From contig NZ_CP017147.1 of the NCBI RefSeq assembly GCF_001741865.1, positions 2,161,001-2,225,000 on the forward strand: a DNA stretch of 64,000 nucleotides, given 5' to 3'. The DNA is from Bosea vaviloviae. GTDB lineage: Bacteria; Pseudomonadota; Alphaproteobacteria; Rhizobiales; Beijerinckiaceae. Below the pieces are notes generated by a model. It worked only from the letters and a program-made list of their open reading frames with translations. It was not told where the DNA came from and searched no databases. Positions 36,573-45,966 of the stretch are shown piece by piece. Both the position numbers and the translations under genes were made by a program. The number at the start of each line of letters is the position of its first letter. Position 1 is the first letter of the stretch.

Positions 36573-36680
36573 CTATTCCCGCCGCACCAGCGTCACCGTT
36601 GCCAGGATCGCGACGCCGCCAAAGGCCTGCGCGGACGAGGGCTGTTCGCCGAAGATCGCCCAAGGGCGAGCCTGACGCAT
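36573..36680 (-). pseudogene. Remnant of an EamA/DMT-family transporter C-terminus
   Basis: The leftward frame ending at the TAG at 36573 encodes ARPWAIFGEQPSSAQAFGG followed by VAILATVTLVRRE. This matches the last helix of EamA (drug/metabolite transporter) proteins, which typically end FGE-(x)n-GGxLIlaGvxlxrr. Only about 35 residues after an ATG at 36680 remain; upstream the frame runs into hutD. A full gene of ~300 codons is missing, so this is probably the stump left by a deletion, with its left side replaced by the repeat at 36396-36555. Confidence 0.5.
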
Positions 36681-36685
36681 GCGTG

Positions 36686-37267
36686 TCAGCTCATCGGCTG
36701 TAGCGTGATCGCGAAGATCTCGCTTTCGGGGTTGTCGGCGCTGAGTTCAACGTTCCCAGGGCTTTCCAGGAGCGCGCTGTCGCCGGGCGCGAGTGCCTCC
36801 GTCCGGCGCGCCGCCGTTACCGCCCAGCCGCCGGCGTGGGCGACGAGGACGAGCAGCCCCGCATGGGCTTCAAGCGCATGCGGCCCCGGTCCCGTCAGCC
36901 GCCGCATCGCATGAGCCCAGCCGCCACGCCGGCTCATCACGTTGAGGTCGTCGATCGGTCCGGCGACGAGTTGCCCCGCGACAGCGCGGTCGGCTGCGAA
37001 AGCGAAGGGCTTCGTCTGTCTGTCGAGCGTGATCGTTTCACCATCGCTGAAGGCGAGGCGGATACCGTTACCGCGCAGCACCGCAAGGGTCCGGTCGATG
37101 CCGGGGAAGCTCGAGAACGGCCCGTCGCCGCCGACATGCGCCATGGAGATGCGCCAGTCGAAGGCATCGAGCGAGGCGCCCTGCGGATGCACGGCGATTT
37201 CGGTCGTGGTGCCGCCGCCATTCTTCCACGGCATGGCGCGGCATTCGCTGGCTCGGATCAGGCGCAT
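36686..37267 (-). CDS. hutD: HutD family protein
   Basis: Cupin-like protein of 193 residues from the ATG at 37267; a TTG at 37273 that overlaps the hutU stop is an alternative. HutD signatures are ECRAMPWKNGGGTTTEIAVH, FDWRISMAHVGGDGPFSSFP and DRTLAVLRGNGIRL. HutD proteins are encoded in many hut operons and are thought to limit or tune histidine catabolism, possibly by binding a pathway intermediate. It is the last gene of the hutIHGUD operon. Confidence 0.88.
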   Translation of the reverse strand: MRLIRASECRAMPWKNGGGTTTEIAVHPQGASLDAFDWRISMAHVGGDGPFSSFPGIDRTLAVLRGNGIRLAFSDGETITLDRQTKPFAFAADRAVAGQLVAGPIDDLNVMSRRGGWAHAMRRLTGPGPHALEAHAGLLVLVAHAGGWAVTAARRTEALAPGDSALLESPGNVELSADNPESEIFAITLQPMS

Positions 37268-37269
37268 AT

Positions 37270-38937
37270 TCAACCGAGAATGCCTGGCAGCTTCAGCCCC
37301 TTCGCCTTGGCGCAGTCGATCGCGATTTCGTAGCCCGCATCGGCATGGCGCATCACGCCGGTCGCCGGGTCGTTCCAGAGTACGCGCTCCAGCCTTTTCG
37401 CGGCTTCCGGCGTGCCGTCGGCAACGATGACCACGCCCGAATGCTGCGAATAGCCCATGCCGACGCCGCCGCCATGATGCAGTGAGACCCAGGTCGCGCC
37501 GCCCGCCGTGTTCAGCAAGGCGTTCAGCAGCGGCCAGTCGGAGACCGCGTCCGAGCCGTCCTTCATCGCTTCGGTCTCGCGGTTGGGCGAGGCGACGGAG
37601 CCGGAATCGAGATGGTCGCGACCGATCACGATCGGGGCCTTGAGCTCGCCCTTGGCCACCATCTCGTTGAAGGCGAGGCCGAGCCGATGCCGGTCTCCCA
37701 GCCCGACCCAGCAGATGCGGGCGGGCAGGCCCTGGAACTGGATGCGCTCGCGCGCCATGTCGAGCCAGTTGTGCAGATGCGTGTCGTTCGGCATCAGCTC
37801 CTTCACGCGCTGGTCGGTACGGTAGATGTCCTCGGGGTCGCCGGAGAGTGCTGCCCAGCGGAACGGCCCGATGCCGCGGCAGAACAGCGGCCGGATATAG
37901 GCCGGCACGAAGCCAGGGAAATCGAAGGCGTCAGCGACGCCCATATCCTTCGCCATCTGGCGGATGTTGTTGCCGTAATCGAGCGTCGGTACGCCCATCT
38001 TCTGGAAATCGAGCATGGCGCGCACATGCGTCGCCATCGATTCCTTCGCCGCCAGGATCGTCCCGGCGGGGTCACGCTCCCGACGCTCCTCCCATTCCTG
38101 CAGCGTCCAGCCGGCCGGCAGATAGCCGTTGAGCGGATCATGCGCCGAGGTCTGGTCGGTGACGACATCGGGGCGGATGCCGCGGCGGACCATGTCGGTA
38201 AACACATCGGCCGCGTTGCCGAGCACGCCGACCGAGACGGCCTTGCCCTGCTTATGGGCGCGCTCGACGATCTCCAGCGCCTCGTCGATGCTGGCAGCCT
38301 TCTCGTCGAGATAGCGGGTGCGCAGGCGGAAATCGATCGAGGAGGGCTTGCACTCGACCGCGATCATCGAGGCGCCGGCCATGGTGGCGGCGAGCGGCTG
38401 CGCCCCGCCCATGCCGCCCAGGCCTCCGGTCAGGATCCATTTGCCCTTGAGCGAGCCGCCATAATGCTGGCGGCCGACCTCGACGAAGGTCTCGTAAGTG
38501 CCCTGAACGATGCCTTGCGTGCCGATATAGATCCAGGAGCCGGCCGTCATCTGGCCGTACATCATCAGCCCGAGCTTATCGAGCTCGTGGAAATGCTCCC
38601 AATTGGCATAGGCCGGGACGAGGTTCGAATTGGCGATCAGCACGCGCGGCGCGTCCGTATGCGTCCTGAAGATGCCGACCGGCTTGCCGGATTGCACAAG
38701 CAAGGTCTCATCAGCCTCGAGCGAGCGCAGCGAGGCGCAGATCCGGTCGAAATCCTCCCAGGTCCGCGCCGCGCGGCCGATGCCGCCATAGACCACGAGC
38801 TCGCCCGGCTTCTCCGCGACATCGGGGTCGAGATTGTTCATCAGCATGCGCAAAGGCGCCTCGGTCAGCCAGCTCTTGGCCGAGAGCTCGCTGCCGCGTG
38901 GGCTACGGATGACGCGGCTGTTGTCGATACGGGTCAT
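37270..38937 (-). CDS. hutU: Urocanate hydratase
   Basis: Urocanase of 555 residues that uses NAD+ as an electrophilic cofactor to turn urocanate into 4-imidazolone-5-propanoate, step two of histidine degradation. Family features: [20 protein letters not shown] near the start, [58 protein letters not shown] and the C-terminal [17 protein letters not shown]. Its ATG overlaps the hutG stop by 4 bp. Confidence 0.97.
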   Translation of the reverse strand: MTRIDNSRVIRSPRGSELSAKSWLTEAPLRMLMNNLDPDVAEKPGELVVYGGIGRAARTWEDFDRICASLRSLEADETLLVQSGKPVGIFRTHTDAPRVLIANSNLVPAYANWEHFHELDKLGLMMYGQMTAGSWIYIGTQGIVQGTYETFVEVGRQHYGGSLKGKWILTGGLGGMGGAQPLAATMAGASMIAVECKPSSIDFRLRTRYLDEKAASIDEALEIVERAHKQGKAVSVGVLGNAADVFTDMVRRGIRPDVVTDQTSAHDPLNGYLPAGWTLQEWEERRERDPAGTILAAKESMATHVRAMLDFQKMGVPTLDYGNNIRQMAKDMGVADAFDFPGFVPAYIRPLFCRGIGPFRWAALSGDPEDIYRTDQRVKELMPNDTHLHNWLDMARERIQFQGLPARICWVGLGDRHRLGLAFNEMVAKGELKAPIVIGRDHLDSGSVASPNRETEAMKDGSDAVSDWPLLNALLNTAGGATWVSLHHGGGVGMGYSQHSGVVIVADGTPEAAKRLERVLWNDPATGVMRHADAGYEIAIDCAKAKGLKLPGILG

Positions 38938-39740
38938 GCTTGAGCCTTTTCGAAGCTGGCGGCCGCGTCGAGCGCGGCGGCGATGATGCTGGAGAGGGCG
39001 GCTTGGAGCTTGGCCGCCTTGGCCTCGTCGAAGGTCCAGGGCGGCGCCTCATCGGTGAGATAGGCGCAGAGCGCGATCTCCATCTGGATCGCGTGCACAT
39101 GCTCGCCCGGCTTGCCGTAATGGCGCGTGATCCAGCCGCCCTTGAAGCGGCCATTGACGATCTGGCTGAAGGGCTGGCCCGCCATCGCGGCGACAGCCGC
39201 CGCCTCAATGGGCGCCGCGCAGCTCGCGCCCGAATTCGTGCCGAGATTCAAGCTCGGCAGCGTGCCGGGAAACAGGCGCGGGATCACCGATTTGATCGAG
39301 TGGCAGTCCCAGAGCAGGCACCAGCCGTGAAGCGCCTTCACGCGGGTGATCTCGGCGGCCAGCGCCTCATGATAGGGCTGGAAATAGGCTTGGCGTCGCC
39401 GCTCGATCTCGGCCGCATCTGGTGGCGCAGTCCAGATCGGCTCGCCGTCGAAACGCGTGGTCGGGACAAGCTCGGTGGTCGCCTGGCCGGGATAGAGCGA
39501 GACGCCGGAGGGGTCGCGATTGACGTCGATGACATAGCGCGACAGCCCCGCCTCGACGATCGTCGGCCGGAAGCGCTCGGTGAAGCCATAGAGCTGGCGC
39601 ATGTGCCAGTCGGTGTCAGGCATGCTGCGGCCGGTCTCGTTGAGAGCGGTGCGGACCTCGCCGGGCAATCCGGTGCCGGGGTGGGGCATCGAGAGGATGA
39701 AGGGCGAGGGGCCTGGGGTGACGGTGACGATGTCAGTCAT
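38934..39740 (-). CDS. hutG: N-formylglutamate deformylase
   Basis: N-formylglutamate amidohydrolase of 268 residues that splits N-formylglutamate into glutamate and formate, the last step of the five-step hut route. It shows the FGase pattern [54 protein letters not shown] and [20 protein letters not shown]. The five-step route needs HutF (at 42693) to make N-formylglutamate, and both are present. A palindromic repeat lies in the 97-bp gap from hutH. Confidence 0.94.
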   Translation of the reverse strand: MTDIVTVTPGPSPFILSMPHPGTGLPGEVRTALNETGRSMPDTDWHMRQLYGFTERFRPTIVEAGLSRYVIDVNRDPSGVSLYPGQATTELVPTTRFDGEPIWTAPPDAAEIERRRQAYFQPYHEALAAEITRVKALHGWCLLWDCHSIKSVIPRLFPGTLPSLNLGTNSGASCAAPIEAAAVAAMAGQPFSQIVNGRFKGGWITRHYGKPGEHVHAIQMEIALCAYLTDEAPPWTFDEAKAAKLQAALSSIIAAALDAAASFEKAQA

Positions 39741-39751
39741 GGGATGAGCCT

Positions 39752-39830
39752 TCCGTCATGCTCGGGCTTGACCCGAGCATCTCTTGCCCGAGATCCTCGG
39801 GTCTCCGCTCCGCTGCGCCCGAGAATGACG
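39752..39830. repeat. Dispersed palindromic repeat between hutH and hutG
   Basis: CCGTCATGCTCGGGCTTGAC and CCGAGATCCTCGGGTC, with GAGAATGACG at the right end, form an imperfect palindrome of the same family as 14929-15021. It sits inside an otherwise tightly packed operon. Confidence 0.78.
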
Positions 39831-39837
39831 CACACCA

Positions 39838-41367
39838 TCACGCCGCGAACTCCGCAAAACTATCCAACCCCGCCGCCTGACCGACCGCGCCGCTGAGCAC
39901 GAGGTCCGTCGCTGCCGCGAGATCCGGGGCGAGATAGCGATCGGCCGTCAGCGGCGCGATGCGTCCGCGCAACAGAGCCAGCACCGGTTCCAGCCGTGGG
40001 CTCGTCTTCATCGGCCGGTGATGCTCGATCGCCTCTGCCGCCGCCATCAATTCGATGCCGATGATGCTGGCGGCGTTCTTGGCCATGTCGAGCAGGCGGT
40101 AGGCGCCATGCGTCGCCATCGAGACATGGTCCTCCTGATTGGCGGAGGTCGGGATGGTGTCGACGGAAGCCGGATAGGCCTTCTGCTTGTTCTCGGACGC
40201 CAAGGCGGCGGCCGTCACCTGTGCGATCATGAAGCCGGAGTTGAGCCCGGCGTCACGCGCCAGGAAGGGAGGCAGGCCGCTCATCACTGGGTCGACCAAG
40301 AGCGCCATGCGCCGCTCCGAGAGATTGCCGATCTCGCACAGCCCAATGGCGAGGATGTCGGCCGCGAAGGCGACCGGCTCGGCGTGGAAATTGCCGCCCG
40401 AGACGATCTCGCCCGGCCCGAGTACCAAGGGGTTGTCGGTAACGGCATTGGCCTCGATGCCGAGCGTCGCGGCGGTGTTGCCGAGGAGGTCGCGCACCGC
40501 GCCCATCACCTGCGGCTGGCAGCGCAGCGAATAGGGGTCCTGCACCTTCGTATCGCCGAAGCGGTGGCTGTCGCGGATTTCGCTGCCCGCGATCAGCGTC
40601 AGCAAGGTGGCGGCGACCCTGATCTGGCCGGGCTGGCCGCGCAGCGCCTGGATGCGGGGATCGAACGGCGTATCCGAGCCCTTCAGCGCATCGACGGAGA
40701 GCGCACCGGCAACGAGCGCGGCGTCGAAGACGCGCGCGATCTCGGAGAGCGCCGTGATCGCGATCGCGGTCGAGACCTGCGTGCCGTTGATCAGCGCGAG
40801 CCCTTCCTTGGCGCCGAGCGCGAGCGGGGCCTGGCCGATGCGCGACAGGGCCTCCGCTGCCGGCAGCGCCATGCCCTTCAGCCTGATTTCGCCGACCCCC
40901 ATCAGGGCGGCTGTCAGATGCGCCAGCGGGGCGAGATCGCCGGAGGCTCCGACCGAACCCTTCGCCGGAACCACCGGCAAGGCATCGGCCGCGAGCGCGC
41001 CGAGCAGCGCCTCGACCACGACGGGGCGCACGCCCGAGGCGCCGCGCGCTAGGCTCGCCGCCTTCATGGCGAGGATCAGGCGCACCACGCTGTCGGGCAG
41101 GGCCGGGCCGGTGCCGACCGCATGCGACAGGATCAGATTGCGCTGCAGCGTCGCGAGGTCCGCATCTGCGATGCGCACGCTGGCGAGCTTGCCGAAGCCG
41201 GTATTGACGCCATAGGTCACGGTGCCGGCGGCAACGATGTCGTCGACGATCGCCTGGGCCGCGGCGATGGCGCTTGCCGCGTCGAGCGTGAGCGAGGCGC
41301 CGGCGAGCACGTCGCGCCAATGCGTCAGGGGGGCGTGGCCGGGCGTGAGCAGGAGAGGCGAGGTCAT
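39838..41367 (-). CDS. hutH: Histidine ammonia-lyase
   Basis: Lyase of 509 residues that deaminates histidine to urocanate, the first hut step. The MIO prosthetic group forms from Ala-Ser-Gly at residues 141-143 in [14 protein letters not shown]. The N-terminal [15 protein letters not shown] and the C-terminal [20 protein letters not shown] segment (here [19 protein letters not shown]) are characteristic. It overlaps hutI by 4 bp. Confidence 0.97.
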   Translation of the reverse strand: MTSPLLLTPGHAPLTHWRDVLAGASLTLDAASAIAAAQAIVDDIVAAGTVTYGVNTGFGKLASVRIADADLATLQRNLILSHAVGTGPALPDSVVRLILAMKAASLARGASGVRPVVVEALLGALAADALPVVPAKGSVGASGDLAPLAHLTAALMGVGEIRLKGMALPAAEALSRIGQAPLALGAKEGLALINGTQVSTAIAITALSEIARVFDAALVAGALSVDALKGSDTPFDPRIQALRGQPGQIRVAATLLTLIAGSEIRDSHRFGDTKVQDPYSLRCQPQVMGAVRDLLGNTAATLGIEANAVTDNPLVLGPGEIVSGGNFHAEPVAFAADILAIGLCEIGNLSERRMALLVDPVMSGLPPFLARDAGLNSGFMIAQVTAAALASENKQKAYPASVDTIPTSANQEDHVSMATHGAYRLLDMAKNAASIIGIELMAAAEAIEHHRPMKTSPRLEPVLALLRGRIAPLTADRYLAPDLAAATDLVLSGAVGQAAGLDSFAEFAA

Positions 41368-42596
41368 TGTCCGTTCCAGATGCGGGCGTGAAGCGGGTTG
41401 AAGCCGATGCGGTAGGCGAGCTCGGCCGGGCGCTCGATCTCCCAGATCGCGAGGTCGCAGCGCTTGCCGGCCTCGAGCGTGCCGATCTCGCGGCCTAAGC
41501 CCAGCGCCTGCGCAGCGTTGCGGGTCAGGCCGGCCAGCGCCTCTTCCGGCGTCAATCGGAACAGCGTGCAGGCCATGTTGAGCACCAGGAGCGGCGAGGT
41601 CAGCGGCGAGGAACCGGGATTGGCGTCGGTCGCGAGCGCGATCGGCACGCCATGCTGGCGCAGCAGCGCGATCGGCGGCTTTTGCGTCTCGCGCAGGAAA
41701 TAGAAGGCGCCGGGCAGGATCACCGCAACCGTGCCGGCCCCAGCCATGGCGATGACGCCGGCCTCGTCGAGATATTCGAGATGGTCGGCCGAGAGCGCGC
41801 CATGCTCGGCGGCCAGCGCCGCACCGCCAAGATTGGAGAGTTGCTCGGCATGGATCTTGATTGAGAGGCCCTTGGCCTTGGCGGCAGCGAAGACGCGCGC
41901 GGTTTCCTCGGGCGAGAAGGCTATGCCCTCGCAGAAGACATCGACCGCATCCGCCAGTCCCCGTGCGGCCACAGTGTCCAGCATCGGTCCAGTGACGAGC
42001 TCGACATAGTCACTGGCGCGGCCCTTATATTCCGGCGGCACCGCATGCGCGCCCAGGAAAGTCGTGCGCACGCCGACCGGCCGCTCGCGCCCGAGCCGGC
42101 GCGCCACGGCAAGCTGCTTCAGCTCGGTCTCCGTCTCCAGCCCATAGCCGGATTTGATCTCGACGGTGGTGACGCCTTCCGCGATCAATGCGGCGAGCCG
42201 CCTGTCGGCGCTGGCGAAGAGTTCGGCTTCGCTTGCGGCCCGCGTCGCCCTGACGGTGGAGAGGATGCCGCCGCCAGCGCGCGCGATCTCCTCATAGCTT
42301 GCGCCCTCAAGGCGCAGCTCGAATTCATGGGCGCGGTCGCCGCCATAAACCAGATGGGTGTGGCAGTCGATCAGGCCGGGCGTGATCCAGCGGCCGCCGC
42401 AGTCGATCGTCTCCACCGCATCGAAGGCAGGCGCGTCGCCTTTCGCTCCGGCGAAGACGATGCGCCCGTCGCGTGCGGCGATGACGCCATCTGCGATCGC
42501 GCCATAGGGTGTGCCGGAGCCTGCCGCCATCGTGGCGAGCCGGGCATTCGTCCAAACCCGGTCGCAGATCAGGAACTCATCCGGCCGTTGCGCCAC
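41364..42596 (-). CDS. hutI: Imidazolonepropionase
   Basis: Amidohydrolase-superfamily enzyme of 410 residues that opens the imidazolone ring to give N-formimidoylglutamate (hut step three). The metal-binding motif is [20 protein letters not shown] near residue 80, followed by [18 protein letters not shown], THxLGAHxxP-type [13 protein letters not shown] and the late [16 protein letters not shown]. It is the first gene of the leftward hut operon and starts 42 bp from the divergent palindrome. Confidence 0.97.
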   Translation of the reverse strand: MAQRPDEFLICDRVWTNARLATMAAGSGTPYGAIADGVIAARDGRIVFAGAKGDAPAFDAVETIDCGGRWITPGLIDCHTHLVYGGDRAHEFELRLEGASYEEIARAGGGILSTVRATRAASEAELFASADRRLAALIAEGVTTVEIKSGYGLETETELKQLAVARRLGRERPVGVRTTFLGAHAVPPEYKGRASDYVELVTGPMLDTVAARGLADAVDVFCEGIAFSPEETARVFAAAKAKGLSIKIHAEQLSNLGGAALAAEHGALSADHLEYLDEAGVIAMAGAGTVAVILPGAFYFLRETQKPPIALLRQHGVPIALATDANPGSSPLTSPLLVLNMACTLFRLTPEEALAGLTRNAAQALGLGREIGTLEAGKRCDLAIWEIERPAELAYRIGFNPLHARIWNGQ

Positions 42597-42637
42597 CCGC
42601 GTTTCCTCTCGACAATCCCTATCCCAGGACTATGCTA

Positions 42638-42659
42638 GCCAATTGCATATGCAATTGGC
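42638..42659. promoter_or_regulatory. Perfect 22-bp palindrome, probable HutC operator
   Basis: GCCAATTGCAT (42638-42648) is followed directly by its exact reverse complement ATGCAATTGGC (42649-42659). It lies in the 96-bp divergent region, 42 bp from hutI and 34 bp from hutF, so one bound dimer could repress both promoters. GntR-type HutC proteins bind palindromes of this kind in hut promoters, and hutC is encoded just downstream of hutF. Confidence 0.8.
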
Positions 42660-42692
42660 AAGCGGGCCGCAAATGACTGCTGGAGCGATCGC

Positions 42693-44054
42693 GTGAACCA
42701 GACCCTGCATCTCGCGCAGGCCCTCCTGCCGGACGGATTTGCCGATGACGTGACGCTGACGATCGCGGACGGCGTCATCACGCGCATCGAAGCCGGCGTT
42801 GCGGCCACGCCGGATGCGGAGCGTTTGCCCGGTCTCGCCTTGCCCGGCATGCCGAACCTGCACAGCCATGCCTTCCAGCGCGGCATGGCCGGCCTGTCGG
42901 AGCGGCGTGGCGCGAGCGATGATTCCTTCTGGACCTGGCGCGAGGTGATGTACCGCTTCCTCGACAGGCTCGATCCCGACGACGTCCAGGCCATCGCCGC
43001 CCAGGCCTTCGTCGAGATGCTGGAGGGCGGCTTCACGGCGCTCGCCGAATTCCACTATCTGCATCACGACAAGGACGGGCGCGCCTATGTCGATATCGCC
43101 GCCATGGCGGGCGCGGTCGCCGCGGCGGCGCAGGAGACGGGGCTCGGGCTGACCTTGCTGCCGGTGTTCTATCGTTTCGGCAATTTCGGCGGCACGCCTT
43201 CCGTCCATGGCCAGCGCCGCTTCATCAATGAGCGCGACGCCTACCTCAGCCTGATCGAGGCGAGCGCGGCGGCGATCCGCCCGCTGCCGGATGCGCGGCT
43301 CGGCCTCGCCCCGCATTCGCTGCGCGCGGTCGCGCTCGACGATCTCGATTGGCTGGCGTGTTTGCGGCCCGATGGCCCGCTGCATATCCATGTCGCCGAG
43401 CAGATGCGCGAGGTCGAGGACAGCCTCAGGATCACCGGCCGCCGCCCGGTCGAATTGCTGATGGAGCATACGACGCTCGATCGGCGCTGGTGCCTGATCC
43501 ACGCGACGCATCTGACCGAGGCCGAGCGCGATGGCATCGCCCGCAGCGGCGCGGTCGCCGGCCTCTGCCCCATCACCGAATCCAGCCTGGGCGACGGCAT
43601 CTTCGACGGGGTGCGCTATCGCGCGGCCGGTGGAGCCTTCGGCATCGGCAGCGATTCCAACATCCAGATCGATGCCGGGGCGGAGCTGCGCCAGCTCGAA
43701 TACTCCCAGCGCCTGCGCGACCGCGGCCGCGCCTTGATGGCGGATGCCGGCGCCTCGACCGGGGCCGCGCTCTGGCAGGCGGCTTGCGTGGGCGGCGCGC
43801 AGGCCTGCGGTCGTGCCATCGGGCGGCTCGCGCCGGGCTGCCGCGCCGATCTCGTGACGCTTGCTGCCGACCATCCGGCGCTGCTCGGCAAGGCCGGAGA
43901 GATCGCGCTCGACAGCGCGATCTTCGCCGCCAACGCGCTGCCGTTGCGCGATGTCTTCGTCGGCGGTCGCAGGGTCGTCGCGGAGGGGCGCCATCTCGGG
44001 CGCGAGCCGGTCAAGACGCGCTTTGCCGCGACGATACGAAAATTGCTCGGCTGA
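42693..44054 (+). CDS. hutF: Formimidoylglutamate deiminase
   Basis: Amidohydrolase-superfamily enzyme of 453 residues (GTG start) that converts N-formimidoylglutamate to N-formylglutamate and ammonia. The metal site begins with NLHSHAFQRGMAGLSERRG. The pocket sequence EFHYLHHDKDGRAY, the APHSLRAVAL segment, LIHATHLTEAERDGI and the late IGSDSNIQIDAGAELRQLE fit HutF rather than other members. It completes the five-step pathway with hutG. The hutC gene follows after 13 bp. Confidence 0.95.
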   Translation: MNQTLHLAQALLPDGFADDVTLTIADGVITRIEAGVAATPDAERLPGLALPGMPNLHSHAFQRGMAGLSERRGASDDSFWTWREVMYRFLDRLDPDDVQAIAAQAFVEMLEGGFTALAEFHYLHHDKDGRAYVDIAAMAGAVAAAAQETGLGLTLLPVFYRFGNFGGTPSVHGQRRFINERDAYLSLIEASAAAIRPLPDARLGLAPHSLRAVALDDLDWLACLRPDGPLHIHVAEQMREVEDSLRITGRRPVELLMEHTTLDRRWCLIHATHLTEAERDGIARSGAVAGLCPITESSLGDGIFDGVRYRAAGGAFGIGSDSNIQIDAGAELRQLEYSQRLRDRGRALMADAGASTGAALWQAACVGGAQACGRAIGRLAPGCRADLVTLAADHPALLGKAGEIALDSAIFAANALPLRDVFVGGRRVVAEGRHLGREPVKTRFAATIRKLLG

Positions 44055-44067
44055 AGGCGGCTTGACG

Positions 44068-44817
44068 ATGGCGGAAACCAGGCTGGAGGCGGTGAAGCTC
44101 GATGGAGCCGGCCCGGTCTACGACCAGATCAGGCGGGCGATCCGCGATCTGATCCTGAATGGCGTCTGGTCGCCGGGCACTTCGGTCCCGCCCGAACACG
44201 CGCTGATGGAGCAGCTCGGCGCCTCGCGCATGACCGTACACCGCGCCCTCGTCCAGCTCGCGCGCGAGGGCCTGATCACGCGGCGGCGGCGGTCGGGGAC
44301 GATTGTCGCGAGCCCGCCGGCAAGCCACGCCATGCTCGACATCCTCTCGATTCCCGACGAGGTCAGGGGGCTCGGCCAGGCTTATGCCTATGAGATCTTG
44401 TCGCGGCGCGACGGCCGCCCCTCGGCCGAACTCGCTTCGCATTTCGGGCTGAAGCGCAGCGAGAGGGTCGCGCATCTCGTCACCCGCCATTTCAGCAGCG
44501 GCCAGCCCCATGTGCTGGAGGAGCGCGTGATCCATCTCGCCACGGTGCCCGCCGCCGCTGAGGAGGATTTCAAGGCCACGCCACCGGGCGACTGGCTCTT
44601 GCAGCACAGCCTGTGGTCGCAGGCCGAGCACGCGATCAGCGCCATCGCCGCCGAGGCGGAGGAGGCCCGCCTGCTCGCCATCGAGGCCGGCACGGCCTGC
44701 CTGCTGGTCGAGCGCCGGACCTGGAACCAGGGCGCCCCGGTCACGGCGGTGCGGCTGCTCTATCCCGGCACGCGTCACCGCTTCGTCGGCCGCTTCGGAC
44801 CTTATGGACAGGTCTGA
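44068..44817 (+). CDS. hutC: Histidine utilisation repressor HutC (GntR family)
   Basis: GntR/HutC regulator of 249 residues. The winged HTH spans ~15-85 (GPVYDQIRRAIRDLILNGVW, PPEHALMEQLGASRMTVHRA, LVQLAREGLITRRRRSGTIV). The UTRA ligand domain follows (SERVAHLVTRHFSSGQPHVL, ERRTWNQGAPVTAVRLLYPG) and normally senses urocanate. By analogy it represses hutIHGUD and hutF-hutC from the palindrome at 42638 and possibly the ABC importer at 32 kb. Confidence 0.95.
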   Translation: MAETRLEAVKLDGAGPVYDQIRRAIRDLILNGVWSPGTSVPPEHALMEQLGASRMTVHRALVQLAREGLITRRRRSGTIVASPPASHAMLDILSIPDEVRGLGQAYAYEILSRRDGRPSAELASHFGLKRSERVAHLVTRHFSSGQPHVLEERVIHLATVPAAAEEDFKATPPGDWLLQHSLWSQAEHAISAIAAEAEEARLLAIEAGTACLLVERRTWNQGAPVTAVRLLYPGTRHRFVGRFGPYGQV

Positions 44818-44845
44818 GCAGACCGTCGGCGACGCGAAACAAAAA

Positions 44846-44867
44846 GGCCCGCCTTCCCAGGCGGGCC
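44846..44867. terminator. Bidirectional terminator between hutC and the lipoprotein gene
   Basis: GGCCCGCC, loop TTCCCA, GGCGGGCC, flanked on the left by AAAAA. Read leftward the hairpin is followed by TTTTTGTTT, a good terminator for the lipoprotein gene at 44891; read rightward it has only a short T-run for hutC. Confidence 0.85.
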
Positions 44868-44890
44868 TTGTCGCTGAAAGCTGAGGTCGA

Positions 44891-45151
44891 TCAGCAGGCG
44901 TAGCGGTAGCGACGGCCGTATTCGTCGCGGCCATAGCAGGTGTCCGGCGTCGACGCGTTGCCGATGATCGCGCCGCCGGCGCCGCCGATCGCGGCGCCCG
45001 CCAGCGCGCCGCCGGCGCGTCCTGTCGCGAGCCCACCGATGACAGCGCCTGTACCGGCGCCGATCAGGGCGCCAGCCCCCGTATTCTGCTCGCGCTGCGT
45101 GCAGGCTCCGAGGGAGGCGGCCAATGCGGCGAGGATTACGAGCTTCTTCAT
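44891..45151 (-). CDS. Small glycine-zipper lipoprotein
   Basis: An 86-residue protein from the ATG at 45151. It starts with a lipoprotein signal (MKKLVILAALAASLGAC) whose lipobox LGAC places the lipidated Cys at residue 17. The mature part has repeated GxxxG glycine-zipper units (ALIGAGTGAVIGGLATG, GALAGAAIGGAGGAIIG) that form membrane-inserting helix pairs, then a short tail TCYGRDEYGRRYRYAC with two Cys. Similar proteins are envelope or osmotic-stress lipoproteins of unclear role. An exact EcfG-type promoter lies 48 bp before the start. Confidence 0.82.
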   Translation of the reverse strand: MKKLVILAALAASLGACTQREQNTGAGALIGAGTGAVIGGLATGRAGGALAGAAIGGAGGAIIGNASTPDTCYGRDEYGRRYRYAC

Positions 45152-45198
45152 CAGATTTCTCCTTGGCGTCCGGGCATCGGCCGATGCCTTGCGCCCAT

Positions 45199-45223
45199 AA
45201 CGAGGGGTGGCGGGGAAAGTTCC
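45199..45223 (-). promoter_or_regulatory. EcfG-type general-stress promoter, leftward
   Basis: On the minus strand GGAAC (45223-45219), 16 bp, CGTT (45202-45199): an exact match to the alphaproteobacterial general stress consensus, directed at the glycine-zipper lipoprotein gene. Confidence 0.75.
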
Positions 45224-45297
45224 CCACATGAGTGCCCACGCGGTGCGCAGGCGGCATCATTGGCTCCCTCGATTTGAACGGCAGATGAATTTTGGCC

Positions 45298-45323
45298 GGA
45301 ACCTTTTCCCGGGAAGCGACGTT
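45298..45323 (+). promoter_or_regulatory. EcfG-type general-stress promoter, rightward
   Basis: GGAAC (45298-45302), 17 bp, CGTT (45320-45323): an exact consensus match 50 bp before the PRC-barrel start, divergent from the leftward promoter. Confidence 0.75.
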
Positions 45324-45373
45324 CTCCAGTCAGCCTGCGGCGAGACAAGCCGCTCGAACCGGAGGAGCAGCTG

Positions 45374-45754
45374 ATGACAGCTCAAACCATGGCCGTCTCA
45401 TCGAAGAATCCGCTGATCGCGGGAGCACGCGTCGCCGGTACGGATGTCTACAATGCGACCGGGGACCATCTCGGCGAGATCTACGACGTCATGCTGGACA
45501 AGCACACCGGTAAGGTCGCCTACGCCATCATGTCCTTCGGCGGGTTCCTCGGACTCGGCGAGAAATATCACCCGATCCCCTGGAGCGTGCTCGACTACGA
45601 CACCAATCGCGGTGGCTACGTCGTTCCGCTGACCAAGGAGAAGCTCGCGGCGGCGCCCATGTATGACAGCGAGGGCGAGCCCGACTGGGACGACAAAGCC
45701 TATGGCAAGCGCGTCCACGATTATTACGGCACGATGCCCTACTGGATGATGTAG
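45374..45754 (+). CDS. PRC-barrel domain-containing protein
   Basis: Protein of 126 residues with a GGAGGAG ribosome binding site. One PRC-barrel domain spans ~12-90: NPLIAGARVAGTDVYNATGD, HLGEIYDVMLDKHTGKVAYA, IMSFGGFLGLGEKYHPIPW, VVPLTKEKLAAAP. There is no signal peptide, so it is probably cytoplasmic. PRC-barrels bind other proteins or RNA (as in RimM), and free-standing ones in this order are often general-stress induced, which fits the promoter seen here. Function unknown. It ends with an unusual aromatic/Met tail (YYGTMPYWMM). Confidence 0.85.
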   Translation: MTAQTMAVSSKNPLIAGARVAGTDVYNATGDHLGEIYDVMLDKHTGKVAYAIMSFGGFLGLGEKYHPIPWSVLDYDTNRGGYVVPLTKEKLAAAPMYDSEGEPDWDDKAYGKRVHDYYGTMPYWMM

Positions 45755-45810
45755 GGCCGGCCTTAAGCAGGTCGCGGCGGTTGCTATCCCCCCAGCCGAA
45801 TCGCCGTGGC

Positions 45811-45852
45811 GGCGGGATGCGGGACTTTTGACCCGCATCCCGCCCATTTTTT
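45811..45852 (+). terminator. Strong Rho-independent terminator after the PRC-barrel gene
   Basis: A 13-bp perfect stem (GGCGGGATGCGGG at 45811-45823 and its complement at 45832-45844) with an 8-nt loop, then CATTTTTT. Confidence 0.93.
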
Positions 45853-45966
45853 GGGGAGTGCGATCAGGGCGTGGCGCCTCCTGAATTCGACACACGCGAA
45901 CGCTCCATGATCTAGCAACGATTGGATCGAGCGACGATTACCTCACGGTGAATCCAGGAGAGCGCC

